In this document: positions 16,812-25,643 of the stretch, piece after piece
How positions within the stretch are numbered: the first letter of the stretch is position 1
Layout of the letters: the number at the start of each line of letters is the position of its first letter
From: an uncultured Chloroflexota bacterium
GTDB taxonomy: Bacteria; Chloroflexota; UBA11872; UBA12225
Assembly (NCBI GenBank): GCA_902805635.1
Contig: CADCTC010000167.1
Location: 1-47,969 of the forward strand
Length of the DNA: 47,969 bases
Direction: 5' to 3'
Program-made: the position numbers and the translations under genes
The notes under the pieces: generated by a model
What the model saw: the letters and a program-made list of their open reading frames with translations, nothing else
Told to the model about the DNA's origin: nothing
The model's database searches: none

Positions 16812-18743
16812 GTGGGCGCGGGGTCGCTCACCCGGTTCCTGCGCCGGTTGCGCGAGCGCAACCGGCGGCGGATCGACGACGCGGCGGTGCGGCTGTACCG
16901 GCTACAGGCGTGGTTCTTCCGCGGGCGGTACCAGCTCCTGGCGGGAGTGCTGGGCTTGCAGCCCGAAGGGGACGAGTCGTCGCCGCGCGGCACGCTGCTG
17001 ATCGAAATCGACGGTCTGGGCTACGGCAACCTCCAGCGCGCCATGGAGCTGGGTTACCTGCCATTCACCAAGCGGCTCATTGAGCGGGGTGGGTTCACGC
17101 TGCATCGCTGGCGCTGCGGGCTGGCGGCGGACACGCCGCCGATCCAGAGCGGTCTGATGTACGGCACCAGTGAGGGGATTGTCGGCTTCTATTGGTGGGA
17201 TCGTGCGACGCAGAAGCGGGTGGTGGGGGCAAACCCGTACCACATGCGCCAGGTGCAGGCGACGGTGCAGGCGCGCGCCGCCGCGCTGGGCAACAAGGGC
17301 CTGTTGGAAGGCGGCAGCAGCTACTCCAACATCATCTCGGGCGATGCCAAGTACTCGGTGCTGACCATCGCGGGTGGAGGCGGCAACCCGCACTGGTTCA
17401 CACCGGGGCAGGGGCTGCTGCGCGCGCTGGGCGTAGGGCTGCTCAACCCGGGCAAGATCCTGCGGTTTGCCTTCGACTGCGCCTGGGAGCTGGTGCAGGA
17501 GATGGAGGACCGCGTCTACACCACGGCGATGGACCGGCCGCGCATCCTGGAGGGGGCGTTCCCCATCGTGCGGCTGTTCATGAACGTGCTGGCTCGGGAG
17601 ATCGTGACCACGGGCACACGCACCGACATGCTGCGCGGCGTAAACGTGATCTACGCCTGTTACATCGGGTACGACGCGCTGGGGCACCACAGCGGCCCGC
17701 TGTCGCGCAACTCGCTGCGGGTGCTGCGCGGGATTGACGGGGCGATCCGTAAGCTGGCGCAGACACGGGCGTGGACGCAGCGCCGCTACGAGCTGGTCCT
17801 GCTGAGCGACCACGGCATGACGCCGTGCCAGGCGGTGGCCGACGCGTTCGAGCAGGACTTCGATAGCTGGGTAGAGGAATGGTGGCGCGGCAAGGCGCAG
17901 GTCACGCCAGGCTACCGCACCCACCGGCGACGCACGCGTCGCCGGCTGCGTAGGCGGGATCGGGGGCCGCGGCCCGGCTGGCTAAGTCGGATAGCGGGGG
18001 AGGTGCTGCGGCGCAACTCCGGGTGGCTGCGCACGTGGGGCCGGCTGGGGGCGTGGACGCTGGAGCTGGGCAGCGCGGGGGCGATCAAGCTGGGCGAGCG
18101 CTTCCTGGAAGAGGACACCACCAGCGACGCGCCGCGGGTAACGGTGATCAATTGCGGGCCGCTCTCGCAGCTGTGGGTGAAAGAGGTGGATCGCCGGCTG
18201 GACCTGGCGGAGGTGGACCGGCTGTGTCCGGGCTTCGTCGACGCGCTGGTGCAGCACCGTGCGGTGGAGCTGGTGGTAGGACGGCAGGGCGACACCATCG
18301 AAGCGCGCAGCCGGCGCGGCAAGGCGGTCCTGCGGCGGCAGCCGCAGGGGGTGGACGGATCCGACCCGGCGCACGAGCTACCGCCGGTGGTGCTGGAGGT
18401 GGAGGGCGAGGACCCGTTCGGCGCGTTCGAGGAGCCGGGAATCGCGGCGCGCCAAGTGGCGGCGTTTGCGTCCATGGACGCGTGCGGCGACGTGATCTGC
18501 ATGGCCGCGCTGTTCCGGCCCGAGACGCTGCGCGACACGGCGCCTGGGGCAGCGGGCAGGACGCACGTCTATACGTTCGAGAACCAGCTGGGGACGCACG
18601 CGTCGATCGGCGGCGATCAGTCGTACCCGTTCGTGGTGCTGCCGTCATACGTACCGTTCGACGGCGACCGCATTGTCACGGCGAGCCAGATGTATCCTGT
18701 GCTGCGCGCTATCGTCGATGGGGCAGGCCCGCCGGCCAAGTAG
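16812..18743 (+). CDS. Alkaline phosphatase-superfamily phosphodiesterase-like protein
   Basis: This 643-aa protein carries the metal and nucleophile motifs of the alkaline phosphatase / nucleotide pyrophosphatase superfamily: IDGLGYG (first metal Asp), ADTPPIQSG (nucleophile Thr or Ser), YDALGHHSGP and LLSDHGM. Near the end, GTHASIGGDQSYPF probably supplies the last His. The middle (residues about 370-410) is strongly basic. The GTG at 16812, 10 nt after the upstream stop, is preferred over starts inside the previous gene. It is probably co-transcribed with the nucleotidyltransferase fusion and may act on a nucleotide-sugar or lipid-linked phosphodiester. Confidence 0.78.
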   Translation: MGAGSLTRFLRRLRERNRRRIDDAAVRLYRLQAWFFRGRYQLLAGVLGLQPEGDESSPRGTLLIEIDGLGYGNLQRAMELGYLPFTKRLIERGGFTLHRWRCGLAADTPPIQSGLMYGTSEGIVGFYWWDRATQKRVVGANPYHMRQVQATVQARAAALGNKGLLEGGSSYSNIISGDAKYSVLTIAGGGGNPHWFTPGQGLLRALGVGLLNPGKILRFAFDCAWELVQEMEDRVYTTAMDRPRILEGAFPIVRLFMNVLAREIVTTGTRTDMLRGVNVIYACYIGYDALGHHSGPLSRNSLRVLRGIDGAIRKLAQTRAWTQRRYELVLLSDHGMTPCQAVADAFEQDFDSWVEEWWRGKAQVTPGYRTHRRRTRRRLRRRDRGPRPGWLSRIAGEVLRRNSGWLRTWGRLGAWTLELGSAGAIKLGERFLEEDTTSDAPRVTVINCGPLSQLWVKEVDRRLDLAEVDRLCPGFVDALVQHRAVELVVGRQGDTIEARSRRGKAVLRRQPQGVDGSDPAHELPPVVLEVEGEDPFGAFEEPGIAARQVAAFASMDACGDVICMAALFRPETLRDTAPGAAGRTHVYTFENQLGTHASIGGDQSYPFVVLPSYVPFDGDRIVTASQMYPVLRAIVDGAGPPAK

Positions 18744-18801
18744 GAACGATGGGGGATTGGCGATACGCATTGACAAGTGCGCTGCTACGATAAGAGGGCA
18801 T

Positions 18802-19386
18802 ATGACGCCAGCCGTTCAGGAAAACGTACTTGACGCGAGCTTCCGCGACGCGGTCGCGGACCTGCTTGAGCTACCGGAGCTGCACGCCAGCCGGGCGCGG
18901 GTACATCACTTCGACCTGACCGAATATGACCACCTGATGGGGGTGGCTCAGACGGCGCACAGAGTATCGCGCTTTCTGCGCGCGGACGCGCGTGTGTCGG
19001 CGCGGGCAGGTCTGCTGCATGACCTGGGGGCGCATTGGTTCAACACGGTGCGCCCGGTGGCGCTGGCGACGCGCCTGGAGGAGCCGCAGGGAGTGCGGCA
19101 CGCCATCCGCGCGCATACGCTGCTGCCGGTGCTGCCCCGCACGCGTGAGGCGTGGGCGGTAGTGGCGGCTGACTTCATCACCACGGCGCGTGAGTGCCAC
19201 TTCATGTACCGCCGGGCGCGGGCGAACGCTGGGCAGCAGGTGCGCGTGCGACCGGCACGCGCGGCGCAGGCCATGCGGAGCACAATGGGCCGTCAGCTGA
19301 CGCTGCAGCGCCGACTGGCGCTGCGGGCGCGGTTCTCCCCGTTTGCAGGGATCAAGGCGGGACCGCACGTGGTGGGGCTAAACTAG
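18802..19386 (+). CDS. HD-domain phosphohydrolase-like protein
   Basis: This 194-aa protein shows a His in EYDHLMGVAQTAHRV and the HD pair in GLLHDLGAH, followed by further His residues (RHAIRAH). This is the metal-binding layout of HD phosphohydrolases, often acting on nucleotides or second messengers. The C-terminal 60 residues are Arg-rich and contain no known motif. The ATG at 18802 follows AGAGGG closely. A TTGACA lies at about 18770. The gene is only 8 nt from the next one and probably forms an operon with it. Confidence 0.75.
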   Translation: MTPAVQENVLDASFRDAVADLLELPELHASRARVHHFDLTEYDHLMGVAQTAHRVSRFLRADARVSARAGLLHDLGAHWFNTVRPVALATRLEEPQGVRHAIRAHTLLPVLPRTREAWAVVAADFITTARECHFMYRRARANAGQQVRVRPARAAQAMRSTMGRQLTLQRRLALRARFSPFAGIKAGPHVVGLN

Positions 19387-19394
19387 CCCCCATT

Positions 19395-20297
19395 GTGACC
19401 GAACAGACAACGGACCAGCCTTGGCCGCACGGCCAGGCGCTGCTTGACGATATTGCCGGCACAGCGCCGGCGCAGGGGTCGATTGCCCTCTGGCACATCG
19501 GCCAATCAGGGTTCGTGGTGCGGGGTGGGGGAACGACGCTGGTATTCGACCCGTACCTGGTGTCGTCACCGCGTCGGACGTGGCAGCCGCCGTTCGCGCC
19601 GGAGCAACTGCGGGACGTGGACGTGGTGTTCTGCAGCCACGATCACGGGGATCACCTCGACCCGGTGGCCGTGAAGGGCCTGGCGGCGGCATCCCAGTGG
19701 ACGCGCTTCGTCGTGCCGGATTCGGCCAGGGCAAAGATGGAGGGCCTGGGCGTCACCGGCGAGCGGCTTGTGCTGGCCCAAGTCGATCAGACGCTGCGAT
19801 TGGGCGGTCGCTCAGTGCGTGGCCCGGTGATGCACGACGCGGCTGAGGTGACGGTGCACACGGTGCCCGCAGCGCACGGTGACAAAGCGAATCCCATCGC
19901 GGAGGCGGTGTGGGAGCGCGACCCGGAGCGTGGCTATCGCTTCGTCGGATTCGTAGTGGATGTCGCCGGCGTGCGGCTCTACCACGCGGGGGATACGACG
20001 GTGTATCCGGGGATGGTGGAGCGCCTGGCGGGGCTCTCGATCGACGTGGCGCTCATCCCGATCAACGGGCGGGACTGGTTTCGCGAGCAGAAGGGGATCA
20101 TCGGCAATACCGACCACCGCGAGGCGGCTGACCTTGGCCACGCCATAGGCGCCCGGGTGATCGTGCCGATGCACTACGATATGTTCGCGGGGAATCCGGG
20201 GTTTCCCGGCTGGTTTGTGGACTATTGCGCGGCGCAGTATCCGGGGCAGGACTTCCACGTGCCGGTGCGCTGCCGCCGCTGGCTGTACGCGAAGTAA
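19395..20297 (+). CDS. UlaG-like metallo-beta-lactamase-fold hydrolase
   Basis: This 300-aa protein has HIGQSGFVVRGGG, VFDPYL, SHDHGDHLDP, YHAGDTTVYPGM, INGRDWFREQKGIIGNTDHREA and MHYDMFAGNPG. That series is typical of the UlaG branch (L-ascorbate-6-phosphate lactonase and relatives). Metal ligands HxHxDH, Asp and His are all present. No ascorbate-utilisation genes lie nearby, so the substrate is open; a sugar lactone is a reasonable guess. The GTG at 19395 follows the HD gene after 8 nt and has no Shine-Dalgarno. Confidence 0.82.
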   Translation: MTEQTTDQPWPHGQALLDDIAGTAPAQGSIALWHIGQSGFVVRGGGTTLVFDPYLVSSPRRTWQPPFAPEQLRDVDVVFCSHDHGDHLDPVAVKGLAAASQWTRFVVPDSARAKMEGLGVTGERLVLAQVDQTLRLGGRSVRGPVMHDAAEVTVHTVPAAHGDKANPIAEAVWERDPERGYRFVGFVVDVAGVRLYHAGDTTVYPGMVERLAGLSIDVALIPINGRDWFREQKGIIGNTDHREAADLGHAIGARVIVPMHYDMFAGNPGFPGWFVDYCAAQYPGQDFHVPVRCRRWLYAK

Positions 20298-20344
20298 CGG
20301 TCCGGCTTGTAGAGAGTCTGTCAAGCAGTTCGGGGGCAGCCGCG

Positions 20345-20366
20345 ACCGGAGGCAAAAGCCTTCGGT
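20345..20366. terminator. Stem-loop between convergent genes
   Basis: The arms ACCGGAGGC and GCCTTCGGT form a 9-bp stem (one G-U pair) around an AAAA loop. It lies between the stops at 20297 and 20408. No T-run follows on either strand, so efficiency is uncertain. Confidence 0.45.
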
Positions 20367-20407
20367 GGCATGAATGAAGGACCCTGCCCCGCCCTGCCGG
20401 CAGCCGG

Positions 20408-22384
20408 CTACTCTTCGGGATCGCCTGTCCGGCGCGGCCGGCGCCGGCGCCGGCGCCGGCCGTCCGGACCGTCTCCGCTGTACGGTCCACCCACTGCGCC
20501 GCCTGGACGCCCAGGCTCACCAGGGCCGCCGCCGGCCATGCCTCCCTGTCCGCCGGGCCCACCTGAGCTACCGGGGCCAACGGGCCTCCCCTGGCGTGGC
20601 GGACCGCTGTAGCTGCCGCGCGGGGGGCCGTAGCCGCCGCCGCGTGGAGGGCCGTACCCACCACCGCGTGGCGGACCGTAGCCGCCGCCCCCACCAGCCC
20701 CTCCACCACCGGCACCGCTGCGGCGGTTGGGGTCGCCGCCGCTCGGCTGGCCGGTGGACCGGCCGAGGGTGCGGTACCCCTCGGGGCCGACGGGGCGTTG
20801 CTGTCCGTAGCCGCGGTAGCGGTACTGGTCCTGCTGGCGCTGCATCTCCTGCGGCGACCGGCCGATGGCGCGGTAGCCCTCGTAGGGACGTGGCGGCTGC
20901 CACGGCTGGCGGGTGGGGAACGGGAGCGATTCGGGTTGTCGGTTGCCGGGTTCGCCGCGGTCCTGGAAGTCGCGGCGTGGTGGCGGGGGCGGTGAGGGCG
21001 GGCCGTCATCCTGGCCACGTCCACCGCGGCGGCGACGGCCACCGCTGCGGAAGTCAGCGCCGCTGTCTCCTGGCCCGGCGCCGCGCGCGTCGCGCATGTC
21101 ACGGCCATCTCGCGCCGGACGTGGTCCGCGGAGCGGTGGTCCGCTCCGGATGATTGGCGAGCGCGGTAGCGTCGGGGTGGGGGCTGTCTCCTCCGCTGTC
21201 TCCGTTAGCTCGCCTTGAGGGGCAACGGATTCTGAGCCTGATGCTGCAACGCCGGCAGTCTCGTCCGGGTTGGTGGCCTCGGCCACATCGTCCCGGCGCA
21301 CGATGGCGGCCGGGCGGCGTCTGATGGTGGGAGGTGGAACCCGGCGCCCGCGAACTCCGGGCTGGTCGCCTTCATCAGCCGGCGCCCCCTCGCCCGAGTC
21401 CTGCTGCGAGCCATCGCCAGTGCCAGGGCGGATTTCCGAGTCAGCGTGCGCAGCACCGAGCGGCTCTGTCTGCGCTGTTGAGCCGGTAATGGCGTCGGCG
21501 ACAGCCGGGCTGGAGCTCACGATGGCGGCGTCGGCGGTGGGTGTGGCAGCGGCATCACCCTCAGTCGACTGAGGGTGAGTGCCGCGGCGCCGGCGTGGCG
21601 CCCGTGTGGTGGGAGCAGGAGGTGCAAGCTCGGCGTCCGGTGACGCATCAATCGGCGAACTCGCTGCGGCCTCGACCACAGCGGGGCTCTCCACGGGAGC
21701 GGGTGGGATGCCGTAGGTTGCCTCTGTCTGGACCGGGTCTCGCGCCGGCACGGATGTTTCCGCGGCGGGTGTGGCATCGGCTTGCACCTCGCCGGCCGGC
21801 GCAGCACGCCTGCGGGTGGTGGTGCGGCGCCGAGGGGCGGACGCACCTTCGCCGCTCGTGGCGCCGCCCACGGTGGAGGCGGTGGCCGTGGTGCTGGCGA
21901 CTTCGCCCTCGTTCTGCGCCGCTGCTGCCGGATCTGCTTGCGTTGCCTGTGTTGCCGAGACCGTGGCAGACAGATCGGCCGGCATCCCGGCGTCTGGCGC
22001 TCCGGGGGCGAGCGAAGTGGGTTCGCCGGTGTCGGTTGGTGGCGCCGCGGGTGCTGTACGGCGGCGGCGGGTGGGCTTCCCGGAGGGTGTGGTGGCCGTT
22101 GTCGTGTCCGACATCTCACCGGCGATTACCGCCTCGCTCGCGGTTGCCGGCTGCTGGTCGTTCGCGCTGCCCGACGCGGCGGTGCTCACGGGTTCTCTTG
22201 TGGTGGCTACGTCCTGCGTTGCGGCGCCTGCCGCCGACGGTTCGGCCGGCTGAGATGCCGGTCCACCGGCTGCGTGGTCTTGCGTCGTCGCGCGGCGCGT
22301 AGTGCGCCTTGCGCGCGGGCGCGGCGTTTCGGCGGGTGATTCGTCGCGGCCCGTCTCGGCCGCGTCCTGTGAGGTATCGCTCAC
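20408..22384 (-). CDS. Intrinsically disordered Arg-island / RGG-repeat protein
   Basis: The protein has 658 aa with no globular fold visible. The first two thirds are Ala/Thr/Pro/Glu-rich, broken by recurring basic islands such as RRTTRRATT, RRRRTAP and RRRTTTRRR. The last third is Gly/Arg/Pro/Tyr-rich, with three GGGYGPPRG units around residues 560-590, RGG-type motifs, and a C-terminal run of seven Arg. There is no signal peptide or membrane helix. Such composition is typical of nucleic-acid-binding disordered proteins that can form condensates. A GTG start is preceded by a purine-rich GAGAG. I do not recognise a named family. Confidence 0.7.
   Translation of the reverse strand: MSDTSQDAAETGRDESPAETPRPRARRTTRRATTQDHAAGGPASQPAEPSAAGAATQDVATTREPVSTAASGSANDQQPATASEAVIAGEMSDTTTATTPSGKPTRRRRTAPAAPPTDTGEPTSLAPGAPDAGMPADLSATVSATQATQADPAAAAQNEGEVASTTATASTVGGATSGEGASAPRRRTTTRRRAAPAGEVQADATPAAETSVPARDPVQTEATYGIPPAPVESPAVVEAAASSPIDASPDAELAPPAPTTRAPRRRRGTHPQSTEGDAAATPTADAAIVSSSPAVADAITGSTAQTEPLGAAHADSEIRPGTGDGSQQDSGEGAPADEGDQPGVRGRRVPPPTIRRRPAAIVRRDDVAEATNPDETAGVAASGSESVAPQGELTETAEETAPTPTLPRSPIIRSGPPLRGPRPARDGRDMRDARGAGPGDSGADFRSGGRRRRGGRGQDDGPPSPPPPPRRDFQDRGEPGNRQPESLPFPTRQPWQPPRPYEGYRAIGRSPQEMQRQQDQYRYRGYGQQRPVGPEGYRTLGRSTGQPSGGDPNRRSGAGGGGAGGGGGYGPPRGGGYGPPRGGGYGPPRGSYSGPPRQGRPVGPGSSGGPGGQGGMAGGGPGEPGRPGGAVGGPYSGDGPDGRRRRRRRPRRTGDPEE
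20437..20462. repeat. GC-only palindromic repeat encoding poly-Arg
   Basis: About four copies of gccggc-type hexamers make this stretch self-complementary. On the minus strand alternating CGG and CGC codons give seven consecutive Arg at the end of the disordered protein. Such tracts are prone to slippage and hairpin formation. Confidence 0.7.
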
Positions 22385-22743
22385 GTCGTCTCTCGACCTT
22401 CTCTGCTGTGTGCCGGTCGTGGTGACCAGCGGTTCTGCCGGCCGCTAGGCCGGTGGTGTGCGTGTGCCTACGTCGCTATGGGGCGTGGCTTCGTTCGTGA
22501 TGCCGTTTCGTTCGACGGCGGGGCTGGTAGACGGGGCTTCCGTCGCACCCCGCTTCGTGATGCTTCGGCTGTCTCCGGGAACTGGCAGCGCCGCGCTTCA
22601 GAGCGCCTCTACTGCTGCACGTAGCGTGCCTTCGCGCTGGTGGGCACCGTGGCCCCCTTCACCCGCAGTTTCACGCTGCATTGCAGGGCTCGGCATTGCA
22701 GCGCCGCCAGACGCGCCTACCTGGCCAGTATACCCTGTGAGCC
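22385..22743. other. Intergenic region, probably a long leader of the disordered-protein gene
   Basis: These 359 bp separate two divergent genes. I see no coding frame with support. It contains a gccggc / gccgg hairpin near 22438-22455, and the word ttcgtgatgc occurs twice (near 22494 and 22555). The right end holds the CobD promoter-like sequence TACCCT. Confidence 0.45.
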
Positions 22744-23745
22744 GTGACCCTTCTGCTGCCTCACACCGCGCGCTACGTCCTTATACCGGCCCCCGCGGCG
22801 CTCGCTCTCGACCGCGCGCTGGGGGAGCCACCGGCCTCGCTCCACCCGGTAGTCTGGCTTGGGAAGGTGATCGCGGCGCTCGATGAATGGGCCCCGGCGC
22901 ACGCAGCGCCGCGCGTGCAGCTTGCGTATGGCGCGGTGCTGGCGGGTGCCACGCTGACGGTCGCGGCGGTGCCAGCCTGGGCACTGCAGCGAGCTTGCCG
23001 TCGGCTGCCCGTGCTGGTGCAAGCCGTAGTGCTCGCCCTGGCGCTCAAGCCCGCGTTTGCCTGGCGTGCACTGGAGGAGCACGTGCAGCGGGTTGGCGAT
23101 GCCTTACAAGCAGAAGACGTACCGGCAGCACGAACGGCGCTGAGCATGATCGTCAGCCGGCAGACGGCCGGGTTGGATGCTCCACGCCTGGCAGCAGGGG
23201 CCATCGAATCGCTGGCGGAGAACCTCTCTGACAGCGTGGTGGCGCCGCTGCTCTGGTACGCGGCGGGTGGTCTGCCGGCGGCGTGGGCGTACCGGGCGGC
23301 GAACACGATGGATGCGATGATCGGTTACCGGACCGAAAGGTACGAGCACCTGGGTAAGCCGGCCGCGCGCCTGGACGACGCGCTCAACTGGCTGCCGGCG
23401 CGTCTGACGGCGCTGGCGCTGGCGGCGCTGGCAGGGCTGGCGGGTGGAGACAGCCGCCGGGCGTGGCGCACGCTGGGGCGCGATGGCGGGGCGACCGCCA
23501 GTCCCAACGCCGGGCGCCCCATGGCTGCGATGGCGGGCGCGCTGGGCGTGGAGCTGGAAAAAGTGGGGCACTACCGGTTGGGACGGGGGCTGGCGCATCC
23601 AACGGGTACGGACGTGAAGCGCGCGATCAGGCTCAGCCGCCTGGCGGCGGTGGCGAGTCTCGGTCTGGTGTGGCTGGTCAGATGGGCTGCGGCGACGGCT
23701 GCGGCGCGGCGGCGTAGGCCGGCAGCTCTACGCGGCAGAAGGTGA
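22744..23745 (+). CDS. cobD: Adenosylcobinamide-phosphate synthase CobD/CbiB
   Basis: This 333-aa integral membrane protein carries the CobD/CbiB signatures: HPVVWLGK near the start, SRQT, AIESLAENLSDSVVAPL, NTMDAMIGY and SPNAGRPMAAMAGALGV. The enzyme attaches the aminopropanol arm to adenosylcobyrate (or salvage intermediate) in cobalamin assembly at the membrane. No other cobalamin gene is in the window. The GTG start has TACCCT 7 nt upstream. The 3' end overlaps the convergent glycosyltransferase by 68 bp, so the last 20 or so Arg-rich residues may not be conserved. Confidence 0.92.
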   Translation: MTLLLPHTARYVLIPAPAALALDRALGEPPASLHPVVWLGKVIAALDEWAPAHAAPRVQLAYGAVLAGATLTVAAVPAWALQRACRRLPVLVQAVVLALALKPAFAWRALEEHVQRVGDALQAEDVPAARTALSMIVSRQTAGLDAPRLAAGAIESLAENLSDSVVAPLLWYAAGGLPAAWAYRAANTMDAMIGYRTERYEHLGKPAARLDDALNWLPARLTALALAALAGLAGGDSRRAWRTLGRDGGATASPNAGRPMAAMAGALGVELEKVGHYRLGRGLAHPTGTDVKRAIRLSRLAAVASLGLVWLVRWAAATAAARRRRPAALRGRR

Positions 23746-24391
23746 ACAGCTGCCTGATGTAGCCGCGCAGGCCCAGGAAGCGCACCATCTGCGCGTTCAT
23801 CTGCATTTCACGCCAGGCGCCGCCGAAGACCCCCCACTTGGCCACCTTATTGACGTCTAGCGCGCTGCTGCGGGTCCAGTAGCAGGGTAGGCCACGCTCC
23901 ATCATGTAGCGGTTGATGGCGACCTCGAGCTGGTAGCCGGAGACGTTCTGGGAGAGCACTTCCAGGAGGTGCGACCGGCGCAGGATGCGTTCGCCGGAGA
24001 GCGCGACGTCCGCGTTGATGAGGCGCACGTTCCAGTCTTCTTGGTCGCGGCGCAGGATGACCATGCCCAGGTCCGGGTGGGCAAGCATGCCGGCGATGGC
24101 CCGGCGGATCTCATGCGCGTTGGCGCCACGAAGGTCGGCGTCGATTAACAGCACGTATTCCCCTCGCGTGCGCTGCGTGCCCTCGCGTACAGCGCCGGCT
24201 TTGCCAAGATTGCAAGGGAGACGGACTACTGTGGCGCGCGTCGGGAGGGCGAGGCCGTCCATGCCGCCGTCGGTGGAGCCATCGTCAACGCAGACGATCT
24301 CGTCAATAAGGTCCACCGCTGTGACGGTGTCGAGGACCGCGGTGATGCGGCTGCGCTCATTGAAGAATGGGATGATGCAGGAGACTCGCAC
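23678..24391 (-). CDS. Glycosyltransferase family 2
   Basis: This 237-aa protein shows the GT-A fold of family 2: CIIPFFNE at the start, VCVDDGSTDG (nucleotide-binding Asp pair), NLGKAGAVREG and LLIDADLRG, the DxD-like metal motif. No membrane helix follows, so it is a soluble or peripheral enzyme, probably using a nucleotide-sugar on a lipid acceptor. The GTG start has AAAGG 5 nt upstream. It converges on cobD and diverges from the Gfo/Idh/MocA gene. Confidence 0.87.
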   Translation of the reverse strand: MRVSCIIPFFNERSRITAVLDTVTAVDLIDEIVCVDDGSTDGGMDGLALPTRATVVRLPCNLGKAGAVREGTQRTRGEYVLLIDADLRGANAHEIRRAIAGMLAHPDLGMVILRRDQEDWNVRLINADVALSGERILRRSHLLEVLSQNVSGYQLEVAINRYMMERGLPCYWTRSSALDVNKVAKWGVFGGAWREMQMNAQMVRFLGLRGYIRQLFTFCRVELPAYAAAPQPSPQPI

Positions 24392-24570
24392 GGGTACCTT
24401 TTGGCGTGACTGCTTGCGCGACCGCAGGGAGCGAGTTTATCTGCCTGGCGGGAGCGCCAGTGCGACGGCAAGGGGGCAAGAGACAAGAAGCGTGCTACGC
24501 TACGCCCGCGGCGCCGGGGACGGGCAGCAAGACACGATGGGTCACCCGCGCCACTGGGAGGTTCAGCGGC

Positions 24571-25629
24571 ATGGCAGGCCAGGCAGTGCAGCGGAGCGGA
24601 GCGACGGGTGAGAAGAAGCTGGGTGTGGGGGTGATCGGGATCGGGTGGGTGGCGGGTGAGCACATCAAGGCGTACCAGCAGAACCCGCACTGTGAAGTGG
24701 TGGCACTGGCCAGCAGCAGCCGGGAGAATGCCCAGGCGGCGGCGCAGCGCCATGGACTGCCCGGCGCGAGGTTGTACGCCGACTGGCGCGAGCTCCTTCG
24801 GGACCCCGGCGTGGACGTCGTCTCGATCTGCTCGATGAACCACCTGCACGCGCAGCAGGGGATCGCTGCCGCGGAGGCGGGCAAGCACGTGCTGGTAGAG
24901 AAGCCGGTGGCGATGAGTGTGGAGGACCTACGGACGCTGCGTCGGGCGATCGAGCAGGCGGGGGTGAAGAGCCAGGGAGGTTTCGAGCTGCACTGGAGTC
25001 CCTACTTCCAGTCGGTGCACAGCATGATTGACGCGGGCTTCTTCGGGGACCTCCACTACGCCGAGTGCGACTACTTCTCCGGCAACTGGGAGCAGTGGTA
25101 TGCCGGCTACGACTGGGTGAAAACCAAGGAGAAGGGCGGCACGGCGCTCGCGGCGGCGGGCTGCCACGCCATCGACGCCATCCGGCAGTTCATTCGCTCT
25201 GAGGCGGTGGAGGTGTTCGCGTACGCCGGCAACTTCACCGGCGTGATGGAGTGGGACCCGACCATTGTGACGCTGATTCGGTTTGCGAATGGCGCCATTG
25301 GCAAGGTGGGCTGCGCGCTGGAGGGGAACGTGAAGTACACGTTCAACGTGCGGCTGCACGGATCCAAGGGAACTCTGGTGAACAACCGCTTCCGCACGAC
25401 GTTCCTGGACCCGGGGCTGGAGGGTTGGGCAGAGTTCCCCACCATCCTGCCGGACACGCCAGAGGTGACTCACCACCCGTTCCCGGGCGAGATCGACGAC
25501 CTGGTCAAGGCTATTCGCGCCGACGGGCAGGCGTTGCTCGACATCCGCGAGGATGCCAAGACCTACGAGATCATGTTCGCCGCCGAGCAGAGCGCGCGCG
25601 AGGGCCGGCCGGTGAAGCTGCCGCTGTAG
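24571..25629 (+). CDS. Gfo/Idh/MocA-family oxidoreductase
   Basis: This 352-aa protein has the N-terminal Rossmann fold GVIGIGWVAGEH, the family motif EKPVA, and the substrate-side motif AAGCHAIDAIRQF with the conserved His of the active site. It should reduce or oxidise a sugar or cyclitol with NAD(P). A second sugar-type dehydrogenase (SDR) lies 1 kb away. GGGAGG at 24556-24561 supports the ATG at 24571 and argues against the longer frame back to 24406. Confidence 0.88.
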   Translation: MAGQAVQRSGATGEKKLGVGVIGIGWVAGEHIKAYQQNPHCEVVALASSSRENAQAAAQRHGLPGARLYADWRELLRDPGVDVVSICSMNHLHAQQGIAAAEAGKHVLVEKPVAMSVEDLRTLRRAIEQAGVKSQGGFELHWSPYFQSVHSMIDAGFFGDLHYAECDYFSGNWEQWYAGYDWVKTKEKGGTALAAAGCHAIDAIRQFIRSEAVEVFAYAGNFTGVMEWDPTIVTLIRFANGAIGKVGCALEGNVKYTFNVRLHGSKGTLVNNRFRTTFLDPGLEGWAEFPTILPDTPEVTHHPFPGEIDDLVKAIRADGQALLDIREDAKTYEIMFAAEQSAREGRPVKLPL

Positions 25630-25643
25630 TGGGCGCGCGAGGG

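Noticed and set aside
12002-24391. One horizontally acquired island of sugar enzymes
   Set aside because: Base composition and codon use look uniform, there are no mobility genes or tRNA borders, and housekeeping genes are interspersed.
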